Below, piece after piece: positions 25,298 to 32,163 of a DNA stretch of 64,000 bases. A program made the translations under genes and the position numbers. Numbering within the stretch: position 1 is the first letter of the stretch; each line of letters opens with the position of its first letter. Source of the stretch: Ferdinandcohnia sp047246645 (GTDB lineage Bacteria > Bacillota > Bacilli > Bacillales > Bacillaceae_L); assembly GCF_047246645.1 (NCBI RefSeq), contig NZ_JBFOKR010000011.1, forward strand, positions 1 through 64,000, read 5' to 3'. Under the pieces are notes generated by a model. The model was given only the letters and a program-made list of their open reading frames with translations, was not told the DNA's origin and did not search any database.

Positions 25298-26512
25298 GTG
25301 AAAAGCTTTCAAATTGCATGGAAGGATTTTTTAATACAGATACGAGACAGAAAGACTTTTTTACTAATGATTTGTATGCCGCTCCTTTTGACTGCGATAT
25401 TAGGTGCGGCATTACAGGACGTTTTTGGTTCAACTGAAAGTTTATCTATGAAAATAGGGGTACTTAAACCTGATAACGATTCGTTAGCAGATACATTAGT
25501 AAATGAAGTTTTAAATGGAGTAGAACTGAAAGATTCCATCGAGATTGTTGAGGTACAGTCAGAAGAGATACTTGAGCACATGATTGTAGAAGAAAAAGTG
25601 GATGTGGGAATGATTTTACCAGAAAAATGGAGCGATGGTATTGAAAAAGGGAACCTTGAAACGGTAGAAATACTTGCAGACCCCTCGAAAGAAATTCCAA
25701 GTTCAGTACTAAGTTCTATTGTTACTTCATTTACCGAACGTGTGAATGCCATATCAGTTTCAACTAAACTAGTTGTTTCAAATCTAGCGATGGCTCAACA
25801 AGTAAGTACTGTAAATCAGGATTTGGATGCAATTGGAACAAGTGTTGTAACTGAATTACAAGAAAAGGCAGATTTAAAATCGTCTATGTTTGTTGTCAAA
25901 CAGCCTATTGGAGAAAAAATGGTTACGAGTATGCAGTATTATGCTGCTGCAATGGCTGCTATGTTTCTATTATTTAATATGACAGTTGGTGCAAAATCGA
26001 TTATAAAAGAGCGCTCAACAGAAACACTCTCAAGACTGCTAAGTACGCCAACAAGCAAACAAAGTATACTCTTTGGTAAGTTTTTAGGAGTATTTTACTT
26101 CGCAACAATGCAGTTCTTTCTTTTTATAGTAGTTACGTATCTTGGCTTTAACGTTTATTGGGGAGACAATATTATACAACTCATTTTTGTCGGGGTATCT
26201 TATTCAATTGCAGTTTCTGGTTTATCAATGCTATTTGCTGCAATTTTAAAAGAAGAAAAAACAGCTGACACTGTGGGTGGAATGGTTGTTCAAGTTCTAT
26301 CACTGCTTGGGGGATCTATGCTTCCACTTGCCATATTCCCTGATACATTAAAAATGATTGCGACTATTGCACCTAATAACTGGGCGTTAACAAGCTTATT
26401 AGAAATTATGGGCGGAACAACCTGGGAATCAATATATCCAGCAATAGGTGTTTTGTTAGGGATTGGTATAGTATCAGTTCTGATTGGTTCAGTTCGCTTA
26501 CAGGTAAAATAG
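25298..26512 (+). CDS. lnrM: ABC-2 exporter permease, LnrM-like
   Basis: A 404-residue ABC-2 (type-2) permease with GTG start. One membrane segment at about 18-38 is followed by an extracellular domain of some 170 residues and then a block of five segments from about residue 215. The cytosolic loop KERSTETLSRLLSTP is the conserved coupling region of this family. It is paired with a similar permease downstream to form a heterodimer, as in LnrLMN. Membrane protein, cell envelope. Confidence 0.83.
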   Translation: MKSFQIAWKDFLIQIRDRKTFLLMICMPLLLTAILGAALQDVFGSTESLSMKIGVLKPDNDSLADTLVNEVLNGVELKDSIEIVEVQSEEILEHMIVEEKVDVGMILPEKWSDGIEKGNLETVEILADPSKEIPSSVLSSIVTSFTERVNAISVSTKLVVSNLAMAQQVSTVNQDLDAIGTSVVTELQEKADLKSSMFVVKQPIGEKMVTSMQYYAAAMAAMFLLFNMTVGAKSIIKERSTETLSRLLSTPTSKQSILFGKFLGVFYFATMQFFLFIVVTYLGFNVYWGDNIIQLIFVGVSYSIAVSGLSMLFAAILKEEKTADTVGGMVVQVLSLLGGSMLPLAIFPDTLKMIATIAPNNWALTSLLEIMGGTTWESIYPAIGVLLGIGIVSVLIGSVRLQVK

Positions 26513-26527
26513 AAAGGAGGAGTAACG

Positions 26528-27688
26528 ATGAAAAAAATACTTTCAATTTGTATGTTTGAAGTTGGAAAGGTGTTTAAACGACGCCAATCATATCTTGTCA
26601 TGTTTGCTATGCCATTGGTATTTACATTATTATTTGGAAGCTTATTAGACTCTGAAGGTAGTACTGACAAAATTGAAATTTCAGTTGTTGATGAGGATCA
26701 AAGTACATTGTCAAAGAGATACCTTGAAATGCTAACTGACAACGAATCGTTTTCTTTTACTCCCTCTACCTTGGCAGAAGCAGAAGGAAGAGTACTAGAT
26801 AAGAAACTCACAGGGTTCATTGTGATAGATAAGAATTTTGAAGAGTTGTTATTGAGCGATAAACAACCACAAATTATGTTTAAGCATGGACCAGAATTTA
26901 CAAGCGGAATGATTGTCTCTGAGATTATCGGTAATAAACTGATAAACTTAGCGATAGAAGCTAAAGGTGCGGTAATTTGGTCAGAACACTTTGAAGAGGA
27001 ATGGGAGCCGAAGTTCCAAGAAATTGCAATCGAGACATCTGCTAGTAAACCTTCAGTAGAATCTACAATTATTACTAAACAAGCAACAAATAAAGAAATG
27101 GATAATATGTCCGAACGGGCAGCCGGGTTCGCAATTATGTTTGTAATGATCGTGATGATGTCTTCGACAGGTACTATCTTAGAAGCGAAAAGCACAGGAG
27201 TATGGTCAAGATTACTTACAACCCCGACTGCTAAATCAGAAATAATGCTAGGCTATCTGGCAGCATTCTTTATTATTGGGTGGGTGCAGTTTGGAATATT
27301 AATGGTAACAAGCACCTTGTTATTTAATGTGAGTTGGGGGAATATGGTGGGCATTATCGCACTCGTTTCTGCAATTTTAGTGTGTGTGATCGGGCTTGGT
27401 CTAGTAATCTCTAGTTATGCAAAATCTGTGGAACAACAAGCAGCGCTTGGTAATCTCATTATCATTTCAACCTGCATGCTGGGAGGAGTTTTTTGGCCAT
27501 TAGAAGTGGTGCCCGAGTTTATGCAAAAGATAGCTGAGTTTATACCACAAACATGGGCTATGAAAGGATTCACAGAGATCGTTGCAAGAGGGGGAACAAT
27601 AGCAGACATAGTTCTCCCAGTCACAATATTAATGGGTTTTGCGATTGTTTTTCTATCACTTGGGATACGACGGGTACGATTTGAGTAG
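26528..27688 (+). CDS. lnrN: ABC-2 exporter permease, LnrN-like
   Basis: A 386-residue ABC-2 permease, paralogue of the preceding gene, with the same layout: one N-terminal span, a large external loop, and five C-terminal spans. The loop EAKSTGVWSRLLTTPTAKS matches the coupling region. An AAAGGAGG site supports the start, 15 bases after the previous stop. It completes the five-gene set lnrJ-K-L-M-N in the same order as in B. subtilis. Confidence 0.83.
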   Translation: MKKILSICMFEVGKVFKRRQSYLVMFAMPLVFTLLFGSLLDSEGSTDKIEISVVDEDQSTLSKRYLEMLTDNESFSFTPSTLAEAEGRVLDKKLTGFIVIDKNFEELLLSDKQPQIMFKHGPEFTSGMIVSEIIGNKLINLAIEAKGAVIWSEHFEEEWEPKFQEIAIETSASKPSVESTIITKQATNKEMDNMSERAAGFAIMFVMIVMMSSTGTILEAKSTGVWSRLLTTPTAKSEIMLGYLAAFFIIGWVQFGILMVTSTLLFNVSWGNMVGIIALVSAILVCVIGLGLVISSYAKSVEQQAALGNLIIISTCMLGGVFWPLEVVPEFMQKIAEFIPQTWAMKGFTEIVARGGTIADIVLPVTILMGFAIVFLSLGIRRVRFE

Positions 27689-27860
27689 GGAAACAGTGTT
27701 ATGTGAGCTAGTTTTTTAATGAGGGTTAGGATACAGAAAGGCTATTCTATATTGTAGGTTTAAGACAATCTTAAGAATCTCTTCAGTTTTATAACCGTTA
27801 GTTTTAAGAAATTCTGGATATAATTGGAATGGAGATAAAGCTAGGGGAGAGGTTACATAA

Positions 27861-28748
27861 ATGAAAAAAATACTAATAACCGTATTAATTGCTATTGGAA
27901 TTTTTATCTTTTTCAACAGTTTTAGTGAAAGTAGTCAGTTTACAAAAGGTACAGAACAGGATTTACTTATTGAAGGTAAGGCCGCGGTTTTACTTGATAA
28001 TGAGAGCGGTGCTGTACTGTATCAAAAGAATGGAGAAGAAAGAATTTATCCAGCAAGCACGACTAAGATTATGACTGCACTTTTAGCGGTTGAAATGGGA
28101 AATATGGATGAAATAGTACGTGTAGGTAATGAAACGAAAATGAAGGTGGATAATGAAAGCACTGCATGGCTTGTTGAAGGGTCACAAATGAATCTTAAGA
28201 CACTAATAGCCGGGATGATGCTTCCTTCAGGAAATGATGCTGCACGAACAGTTGCGATTCATATTGCAAAAAAGGATAGTAATAATTCACGTCTTACTAA
28301 TGAACAGGCATTAGCTTATTTTGCTAAATTAATGAATCGCAGAGCTAAGGAGATAGGAGCTACTCATTCGCACTTTGTTAACCCACATGGGTTACATGAT
28401 GATAACCATTATACAACGGCTAAGGATTTAGGGATTATTGCTAGGGAAGCAATGAAGAATGCAACATTTCGCGAAATCGTAAGTGAACAAAAATATGTCG
28501 ACCCGGCGGTCACGTATGTGAATCGCAATAAGCTATTAGATCCAACAAGTGGTTTCTATTTTGAGGGTGCAAATGGCATAAAAACTGGTTTTACAGATGA
28601 AGCAGGTTATTGCCTAATCTCTTCCGCAACCCGTAATGGCAAAGAGGTAGTCGCTATTGTTCTACAGTCAACTGATGCTTCTGTTTGGACTGATTCAATC
28701 ACCTTATTAGAGCATGGTTTCACAAAGTTGGTTGCAACAGCAAACTAA
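27861..28748 (+). CDS. D-alanyl-D-alanine carboxypeptidase (DacF/PBP5 type, short)
   Basis: A 295-residue serine peptidase of family S11. A signal or anchor segment covers residues 1-20. Active-site motifs are SxxK (PASTTKIM), SxN (PSGNDA) and KTG (GIKTGFT). These enzymes remove the terminal D-Ala from peptidoglycan pentapeptides on the outer face of the membrane. The usual C-terminal beta-rich PBP5_C domain and amphipathic anchor are missing, so the protein is the bare catalytic domain, held at most by its N-terminus. Single gene, no link to the flanking genes seen. Confidence 0.88.
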   Translation: MKKILITVLIAIGIFIFFNSFSESSQFTKGTEQDLLIEGKAAVLLDNESGAVLYQKNGEERIYPASTTKIMTALLAVEMGNMDEIVRVGNETKMKVDNESTAWLVEGSQMNLKTLIAGMMLPSGNDAARTVAIHIAKKDSNNSRLTNEQALAYFAKLMNRRAKEIGATHSHFVNPHGLHDDNHYTTAKDLGIIAREAMKNATFREIVSEQKYVDPAVTYVNRNKLLDPTSGFYFEGANGIKTGFTDEAGYCLISSATRNGKEVVAIVLQSTDASVWTDSITLLEHGFTKLVATAN

Positions 28749-28751
28749 GAA

Positions 28752-28776
28752 ATACCCTCACAATACGTGAGGGTAT
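28752..28776. terminator. Hairpin between convergent genes
   Basis: Perfect ATACCCTCAC/GTGAGGGTAT stem with five-base loop. T run present only on the minus side (TTTCTT). Confidence 0.7.
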
Positions 28777-28794
28777 ATGAGGGTAGATGTGGAA

Positions 28795-29142
28795 CTAGCG
28801 ATTTTTATTTTGTTGAGATTGTTGGTTTTGTCTTCTAACTTCTTCAACATTTGTTTCGCTAGCAAATTCTGTACTGAATGAGGATCCTGTTGATGATGTG
28901 AATTGTTGTTGCCCAACATAAGATTGTATCTGTTGTGCTGCCTGCCCAATTTGGTCTAACTGCTGAGCAGCATTCAATTCACGTCCTGCAAATCCAGGAG
29001 CTGCTTGCTGCACTTGAGGTGAGCTTTGTTGGAACTGCTGTGCATTTTGCTGCTCGGCTTGGCTCAATTGTTGTGCAGTTTGTTTAATTTGATTTAATAC
29101 TTGCTGAGCTTGAGCTGGAATTTGCTGATTATTGTTTTGCAT
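28795..29142 (-). CDS. sspE: Gamma-type small acid-soluble spore protein
   Basis: A 115-residue, Gln/Asn/Ser-rich protein without Cys or Trp. The C-terminal TEFASETNVEEVRRQNQQS is the gamma-SASP repeat with the GPR protease cleavage site. B. subtilis SspE has two such repeats; here only one is seen and a longer Gln-rich N-terminal part replaces the other. Gamma-SASPs store amino acids in the forespore and are degraded on germination; they do not coat DNA. Expression by sigma-G is expected, but I did not find a convincing promoter. GGAGGG-type start signal. Confidence 0.82.
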   Translation of the reverse strand: MQNNNQQIPAQAQQVLNQIKQTAQQLSQAEQQNAQQFQQSSPQVQQAAPGFAGRELNAAQQLDQIGQAAQQIQSYVGQQQFTSSTGSSFSTEFASETNVEEVRRQNQQSQQNKNR

Positions 29143-29283
29143 TCGGAACCCTCCCAGTACGAATTTTTGGATTGAGAAGCATAAATGGCTCCTTACAATC
29201 CTTTTTTAATTTGTGATATTTCGTTAGTTCGCATGTATTGAAAATTCTCTCAGGTTAGGTAAATTTATATTTGATTTTTATGG

Positions 29284-29311
29284 TATAATTAATTAATCAA
29301 AAAAAGTAGAT
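29284..29311 (+). promoter_or_regulatory. arsR promoter with ArsR-type operator
   Basis: A -10 TATAAT at 29284-29289 is followed by ATCAAAAAAAGTAGAT at 29296-29311, near the expected start site. This is one of five ATCAA(A/G)-A-run-TTGAT-like boxes between here and 30164, and suggests autoregulation. Confidence 0.7.
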
Positions 29312-29329
29312 GTAATGGAGGGCTGAAAA

Positions 29330-29671
29330 ATGGAGCAAATTCCTTTACTAGATATATCTCTTGATGAATCCTTCGAAAAGTATGAATCAAAGTTTAAGGC
29401 ACTAGCTGACAAAAAGAGACTAAAGATTATGAACGAAATCGTTAAAAGAGGCAATTCCTGTGTATGTGATCTTTCCGAAATCATTGATATGCCTCAGTCA
29501 AAGCTTTCGTATCATTTGAAGATTTTACTGGATGCTGAACTATTAATAAAAACAACAAAAGGGACTTGGAGTTACTACGAACTAAACACGAAGGAATTAA
29601 ATCACTTATTATCTGAAGAACTGTGTTGTTTATTTAGAGGAGACAATACACCGAATGATACTTGCTGTTAA
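29330..29671 (+). CDS. arsR: ArsR-family thiol/metalloid-responsive repressor
   Basis: A 113-residue winged-helix repressor. The alpha3 ligand motif CVCDL (Cys44 and Cys46) is that of As(III)/Sb(III)-sensing ArsR proteins, followed by the recognition helix in MPQSKLSYHLKILLDAELL. Extra vicinal cysteines occur near the C-terminus (Cys99-Cys100 and Cys112-Cys113), which is unusual and gives more thiol ligands. GGAGGG site, own terminator. No arsB, acr3, arsC or arsA is nearby. Instead three tiny Cys-rich genes follow, each carrying the same operator, so this regulator probably controls them. Confidence 0.88.
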   Translation: MEQIPLLDISLDESFEKYESKFKALADKKRLKIMNEIVKRGNSCVCDLSEIIDMPQSKLSYHLKILLDAELLIKTTKGTWSYYELNTKELNHLLSEELCCLFRGDNTPNDTCC

Positions 29672-29672
29672 C

Positions 29673-29695
29673 AAGCCGGACTATCCGGCTTTTTT
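29673..29695 (+). terminator. Terminator of arsR
   Basis: AAGCCGGA/TCCGGCTT stem with a three-base loop and T tail; it isolates arsR from the downstream small genes. Confidence 0.88.
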
Positions 29696-29720
29696 AATGT
29701 TCGTTTTTGTCGAACGATAA

Positions 29721-29736
29721 ATCAAAAAAAATTGTT
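29721..29736 (+). promoter_or_regulatory. ArsR-type operator box 2
   Basis: ATCAAAAAAAATTGTT, 15/16 identical to boxes 4 and 5. It lies just upstream of a -10-like TATAAT at 29752-29757, so it would sit in the -35 region of the promoter of the first small gene. Confidence 0.65.
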
Positions 29737-29779
29737 ATTAGGTATTGAAATTATAATTGGAATGTTTTACTATTAATTC

Positions 29780-29795
29780 ATCAAGAAAAATTGAT
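29780..29795 (+). promoter_or_regulatory. ArsR-type operator box 3
   Basis: ATCAAGAAAAATTGAT, one mismatch from boxes 4 and 5, between the predicted start site and the ribosome site of the first small gene. Boxes 2 and 3 are 59 bp apart. Confidence 0.65.
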
Positions 29796-29813
29796 TTAAT
29801 GGAGGAGATAGTG

Positions 29814-29987
29814 GTGAACAATAATCATATGTTTTTCAAGTATGAAGCAGCTTATAGACAAAGTAATCTTTTAACAAGAACACCTACTAAGATGTTTGAA
29901 GATAGCATTATCATCAAAACATCTGTGAAGCCAAAAGAGGTCAAACCTGTAGTAGATATAACTACTTGCTGTGCTCCAGTTTGTTAA
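29814..29987 (+). CDS. Small protein with C-terminal CC motif, predicted ArsR regulon
   Basis: A 57-residue protein read from GTG at 29814, seven bases after GGAGGAG; GTG 29811 and a TTG at 29757 are alternative in-frame starts. The body is ordinary and basic, and it ends in TTCCAPVC, three cysteines in the last six residues. No signal peptide, membrane segment or known domain is seen. It differs from the next two small proteins except for the terminal cysteines. Preceded by two ArsR-type boxes. Likely a soft-metal or metalloid-binding peptide; function not established. Confidence 0.65.
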   Translation: MNNNHMFFKYEAAYRQSNLLTRTPTKMFEDSIIIKTSVKPKEVKPVVDITTCCAPVC

Positions 29988-30000
29988 TTATGAATAATTA

Positions 30001-30016
30001 ATCAAAAAAAATTGAT
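30001..30016 (+). promoter_or_regulatory. ArsR-type operator box 4
   Basis: ATCAAAAAAAATTGAT, identical to box 5. A candidate promoter upstream (TTGCTG 29966-29971, 17-bp spacer, TATGAA 29989-29994) overlaps the end of the first small gene. Confidence 0.7.
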
Positions 30017-30037
30017 GTAGATAAAGGAGGAATTTCT

Positions 30038-30133
30038 ATGCTATTAAGTAAAAAGAACAAGGACTGTTGTAGTGTTGACTTTAAAGAGGTAGTGGAAAAC
30101 AACTGTGAAAGTAAGGGCCAATCTTGCTGCTAA
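30038..30133 (+). CDS. 31-residue Cys-rich peptide, predicted ArsR regulon
   Basis: A complete small gene: AAAGGAGG site, ATG, 31 codons and stop. The peptide starts MLLSKKNKDCCSVDFKEV and ends QSCC, with five cysteines including two vicinal pairs. It is clearly related to the 33-residue product that follows (same M-L-x-x-KK-x-KD, then CC, then an acidic KEV segment, then terminal CC). It looks like a miniature thiol-rich metal chelator or chaperone. No family is known to me. An ArsR-type box lies 22 bp upstream of the start codon. Confidence 0.75.
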   Translation: MLLSKKNKDCCSVDFKEVVENNCESKGQSCC

Positions 30134-30148
30134 AGGTTTATGTAATTA

Positions 30149-30164
30149 ATCAAAAAAAATTGAT
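30149..30164 (+). promoter_or_regulatory. ArsR-type operator box 5
   Basis: ATCAAAAAAAATTGAT, identical to box 4, 17 bp upstream of the third small gene. Confidence 0.7.
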
Positions 30165-30181
30165 GGAAAGGAGTGATAATA

Positions 30182-30283
30182 ATGCTGTTTTTTAAAAAGA
30201 AGAAGGATAATTGCTGTGATATCGAAATTAAGGAAGTAGAAGAAAATAAAGAATGTTGTGATGGAAAAACAGAGTGTTGCTAA
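30182..30283 (+). CDS. 33-residue Cys-rich peptide, paralogue of the preceding one
   Basis: A complete small gene with AAAGGAG before its ATG. The peptide begins MLFFKKKKDNCCDIEIKEVE and carries three vicinal cysteine pairs (Cys11-12, Cys25-26, Cys32-33), six of 33 residues. Similarity to the 31-residue neighbour shows a tandem duplication that copied the operator as well. The lysine-rich start and hydrophobic LFF may touch the membrane or a partner. A strong terminator follows. Expected function: binding of thiophilic ions such as As(III), Sb(III) or Cd(II), by inference from ArsR control. Confidence 0.75.
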   Translation: MLFFKKKKDNCCDIEIKEVEENKECCDGKTECC

Positions 30284-30293
30284 TACCGAAGAT

Positions 30294-30326
30294 AACCCAT
30301 GAAGAGTGGCTTCTTCATGGGTTTTG
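30294..30326. terminator. Bidirectional terminator
   Basis: AACCCATGAAG/CTTCATGGGTT stem followed by TTTT, between the small Cys-rich genes and the convergent dioxygenase gene. Confidence 0.85.
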
Positions 30327-30330
30327 GATA

Positions 30331-31137
30331 CTATCGGTATGCGGCACAGATTAATCCAAAATAGGTGGGTGCTTCATATGATAAAAATTCAGAATTTCTT
30401 TCATCAGAGTTTATAGCTCCAGCGAGTATTAGCGCCTGCCAAATACCATCAGGTTTAGCGTTATCTATGAATTCAGATTCAAATCTCATCATATCTTCTA
30501 TTTGATTTTGTTTTAAAAGTGTAACAACTTGATTATCCAATTCTTTTGCTGCAGGATGGTATCCATATGGACCAGATGGGTCATGTGCATGAGCCCAATC
30601 GCAACTGGCGATTAGAGCAACACGTTTATTTGATTGGTTAACTGCATTTCGCAATGCCTTTCCAAATTGAAGATGCTCTTCAAAGCCTATGTCACGAGAA
30701 GGTGTGATAACCACAACCGGGACATTAGGCATAAAGCGTAGGGGTACAATGACTCCCCAATCTAACGGTAATGATGAAATTGGGCCAGCGCTTGTACCGT
30801 AATTGATCGAACCGACAGGCAAGTCGAGGTCTTTTGCTTGTTTCTCAATTTCATTTGCAAGTGTACGATCAACTACACGACTTAGTGAAAAGGAGGCATT
30901 ATTTTCTTCCACCGTACCAATCATATTTTCGGAATTACTTATCGAAAACTGTCCATTAATTCGTGTACCATGTGGTGTTAGGACAATAATTGTATCAGGG
31001 CTTGCCTGTTCCATATACTCCCCTAGCCTATACATGCTATTTCTAGTAACACCCATACGATCGGGGTTTGCACCAGTTAATTCTGGAATAATCTCACCTC
31101 CATGGGGCGTTATACAAGCAAATACAAATGGATTCAT
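30331..31137 (-). CDS. LigB-type (class III) extradiol dioxygenase family protein
   Basis: A 268-residue protein of the LigB/DODA/MEMO superfamily. The start at 31137 is eight bases from AAGGAG; an ATG nine bases earlier is inside that site. His-containing blocks ITPHGGE, VLTPHGTR and CDWAHAHDP match the metal-binding positions of class III extradiol dioxygenases. Ring-opening of a catechol-type substrate is possible, but the same fold occurs in MEMO proteins and others of unknown function, so the substrate is open. Single gene. Confidence 0.72.
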   Translation of the reverse strand: MNPFVFACITPHGGEIIPELTGANPDRMGVTRNSMYRLGEYMEQASPDTIIVLTPHGTRINGQFSISNSENMIGTVEENNASFSLSRVVDRTLANEIEKQAKDLDLPVGSINYGTSAGPISSLPLDWGVIVPLRFMPNVPVVVITPSRDIGFEEHLQFGKALRNAVNQSNKRVALIASCDWAHAHDPSGPYGYHPAAKELDNQVVTLLKQNQIEDMMRFESEFIDNAKPDGIWQALILAGAINSDERNSEFLSYEAPTYFGLICAAYR

Positions 31138-31174
31138 TTGTGGCATCTCCTTTAGTTGAAAGTTTATTTATCCC

Positions 31175-31305
31175 GGTGTAAACGTCCGTAAGACTCACAC
31201 TTCAAAACCTGAAGTGACAAGGTGGAAGATAACGGAAGCTATCGACCGAGTGGTTTAACTAACAATCAGTGGGGATGAACAAATTCCCACTAATAAAGTT
31301 TCACT
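31175..31305 (+). ncRNA. ORF-less structured element, IS605/TnpB-like ends
   Basis: A 130-bp block with compensating stems: CACTTC/GAAGTG around 31198-31216, CCGT/ACGG, and GTGGG/CCCAC around 31269-31290, then AAAGTTTCACT. Its 5' part (GGTGTAAACGTCCGTA) and 3' end are shared with the element at 53287-53441. Such ends resemble the right-end guide RNA scaffold of IS200/IS605 TnpB elements. No transposase gene is near. The RNA class is inferred from memory of such elements. Confidence 0.4.
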
Positions 31306-31448
31306 TTATAAATAAAATTCTATAAAGGATGTAAAATACCTACCTGGAGTGTGAGTTTTTTCACTGATAAATATAGGGTGATGGGGTATAATGTGTTATA
31401 TGGTGTTAAAAAGCTTTATTTTAAAATTTTTTATAAAAAGCACTTTAC

Positions 31449-31465
31449 ATACTATAGGGGGGTAT
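31449..31465 (+). promoter_or_regulatory. CsoR operator before csoR
   Basis: ATACTATAGGGGGGTAT, 17 bp, closely like the B. subtilis CsoR site (ATAC...GGGGGTAT). A second 17-bp site precedes copA. Confidence 0.75.
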
Positions 31466-31493
31466 GGTAAATTAATGTCAAGGAGGGGAGATA

Positions 31494-31850
31494 ATGGAAA
31501 TTACTGATCAAAATCAAAAAGAATTGGTTTTAGATGAAGGGTCTGATAGCTGTTGTTCTCTCCACAGTGAACGCAAAAGCCATCACTCCGACGAGGTTAA
31601 AAAGAACCTTGTTACTCGCTTAAACCGAATTGAAGGGCAAATCCGTGGAGTAAAAGGGTTAATTGAGAAGGATACGTACTGTGATGATGTAATAACTCAA
31701 ATTGCAGCTGTTCAATCTGCTTTAAACAGTGTTAGTAAGATTTTATTAGAAGGACACTTGAAAAGCTGTGTGATTGAGCGTATCCAAGAAGGAGATCTAG
31801 AAGTATTGGATGAAGTGCTTGTAACTGTTCACAAATTAATGAAAAAATAA
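31494..31850 (+). CDS. csoR: Copper-sensing repressor CsoR
   Basis: A 118-residue CsoR-family repressor with the full Cu(I) ligand set Cys63, His88 and Cys92 (TYCDDV and GHLKSC), unlike the CstR-like protein at 2952. Copper binding releases DNA and switches on copZ and copA. An N-terminal extension of about 35 residues, longer than in typical CsoR, holds CC and several His (SDSCCSLHSERKSHH) and could give extra metal binding. GGAGGGG site; copZ starts 15 bases after the stop. CsoR-type operators lie upstream of this gene and of copA. Confidence 0.92.
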   Translation: MEITDQNQKELVLDEGSDSCCSLHSERKSHHSDEVKKNLVTRLNRIEGQIRGVKGLIEKDTYCDDVITQIAAVQSALNSVSKILLEGHLKSCVIERIQEGDLEVLDEVLVTVHKLMKK

Positions 31851-31865
31851 AAGGAGTGTTTATAG

Positions 31866-32075
31866 ATGGAAAATGTAACGTTAAATGTACAAGGAATGTC
31901 ATGTGGTCATTGTGTGAAAGCAGTTGAAGGTAGTGTTGGAGAATTAGCTGGTGTAAAGAAAGTAGAAGTTAACCTTGGAGAAGGTAAAGTTAACGTAGAA
32001 TTCGATTCAGCTGTTGTAACTTTGGATAAAATTAAGGAAACAATTGATGAAGAAGGTTATGAAGTAGTAGCGTAA
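31866..32075 (+). CDS. copZ: Copper chaperone CopZ
   Basis: A 69-residue single heavy-metal-associated domain with the Cu(I) motif MSCGHC near residue 11. CopZ carries Cu(I) in the cytosol and hands it to CopA. The ferredoxin-like core (VEVNLGEGKVNVEFD, then EEGYEV at the end) is complete. Second gene of the csoR-copZ pair, followed by a small hairpin before copA. Confidence 0.93.
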   Translation: MENVTLNVQGMSCGHCVKAVEGSVGELAGVKKVEVNLGEGKVNVEFDSAVVTLDKIKETIDEEGYEVVA

Positions 32076-32093
32076 AGGGATGTAAGAGTGAAT

Positions 32094-32119
32094 GTGCTAT
32101 TTGAAATAGCACTTCTCTT
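32094..32119 (+). terminator. Weak terminator or attenuator after copZ
   Basis: GTGCTAT/ATAGCAC stem, followed by a mixed T/C tract. It would partly separate csoR-copZ from copA. Confidence 0.5.
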
Positions 32120-32131
32120 TTACATAAAAAT

Positions 32132-32148
32132 ATACCCCTATACAGTAT
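32132..32148 (+). promoter_or_regulatory. CsoR operator before copA
   Basis: ATACCCCTATACAGTAT, 17 bp, of the same design as the site before csoR, 16 bp before the copA start codon. Confidence 0.72.
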
Positions 32149-32163
32149 ATTGGAGGGTTCAAT

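Noticed and set aside
29757..29813. Longer version of the first Cys-rich small gene starting at TTG 29757
   Set aside because: TTG would coincide with the -10 region and the operator box; GGAGGAG stands at 29801, favouring GTG 29814.
31175..31305. T-box or metal riboswitch for the copper or dioxygenase genes
   Set aside because: No specifier, T-box (TGGTACC-like) sequence or known metal riboswitch core; it is far from csoR and faces away from the dioxygenase gene.
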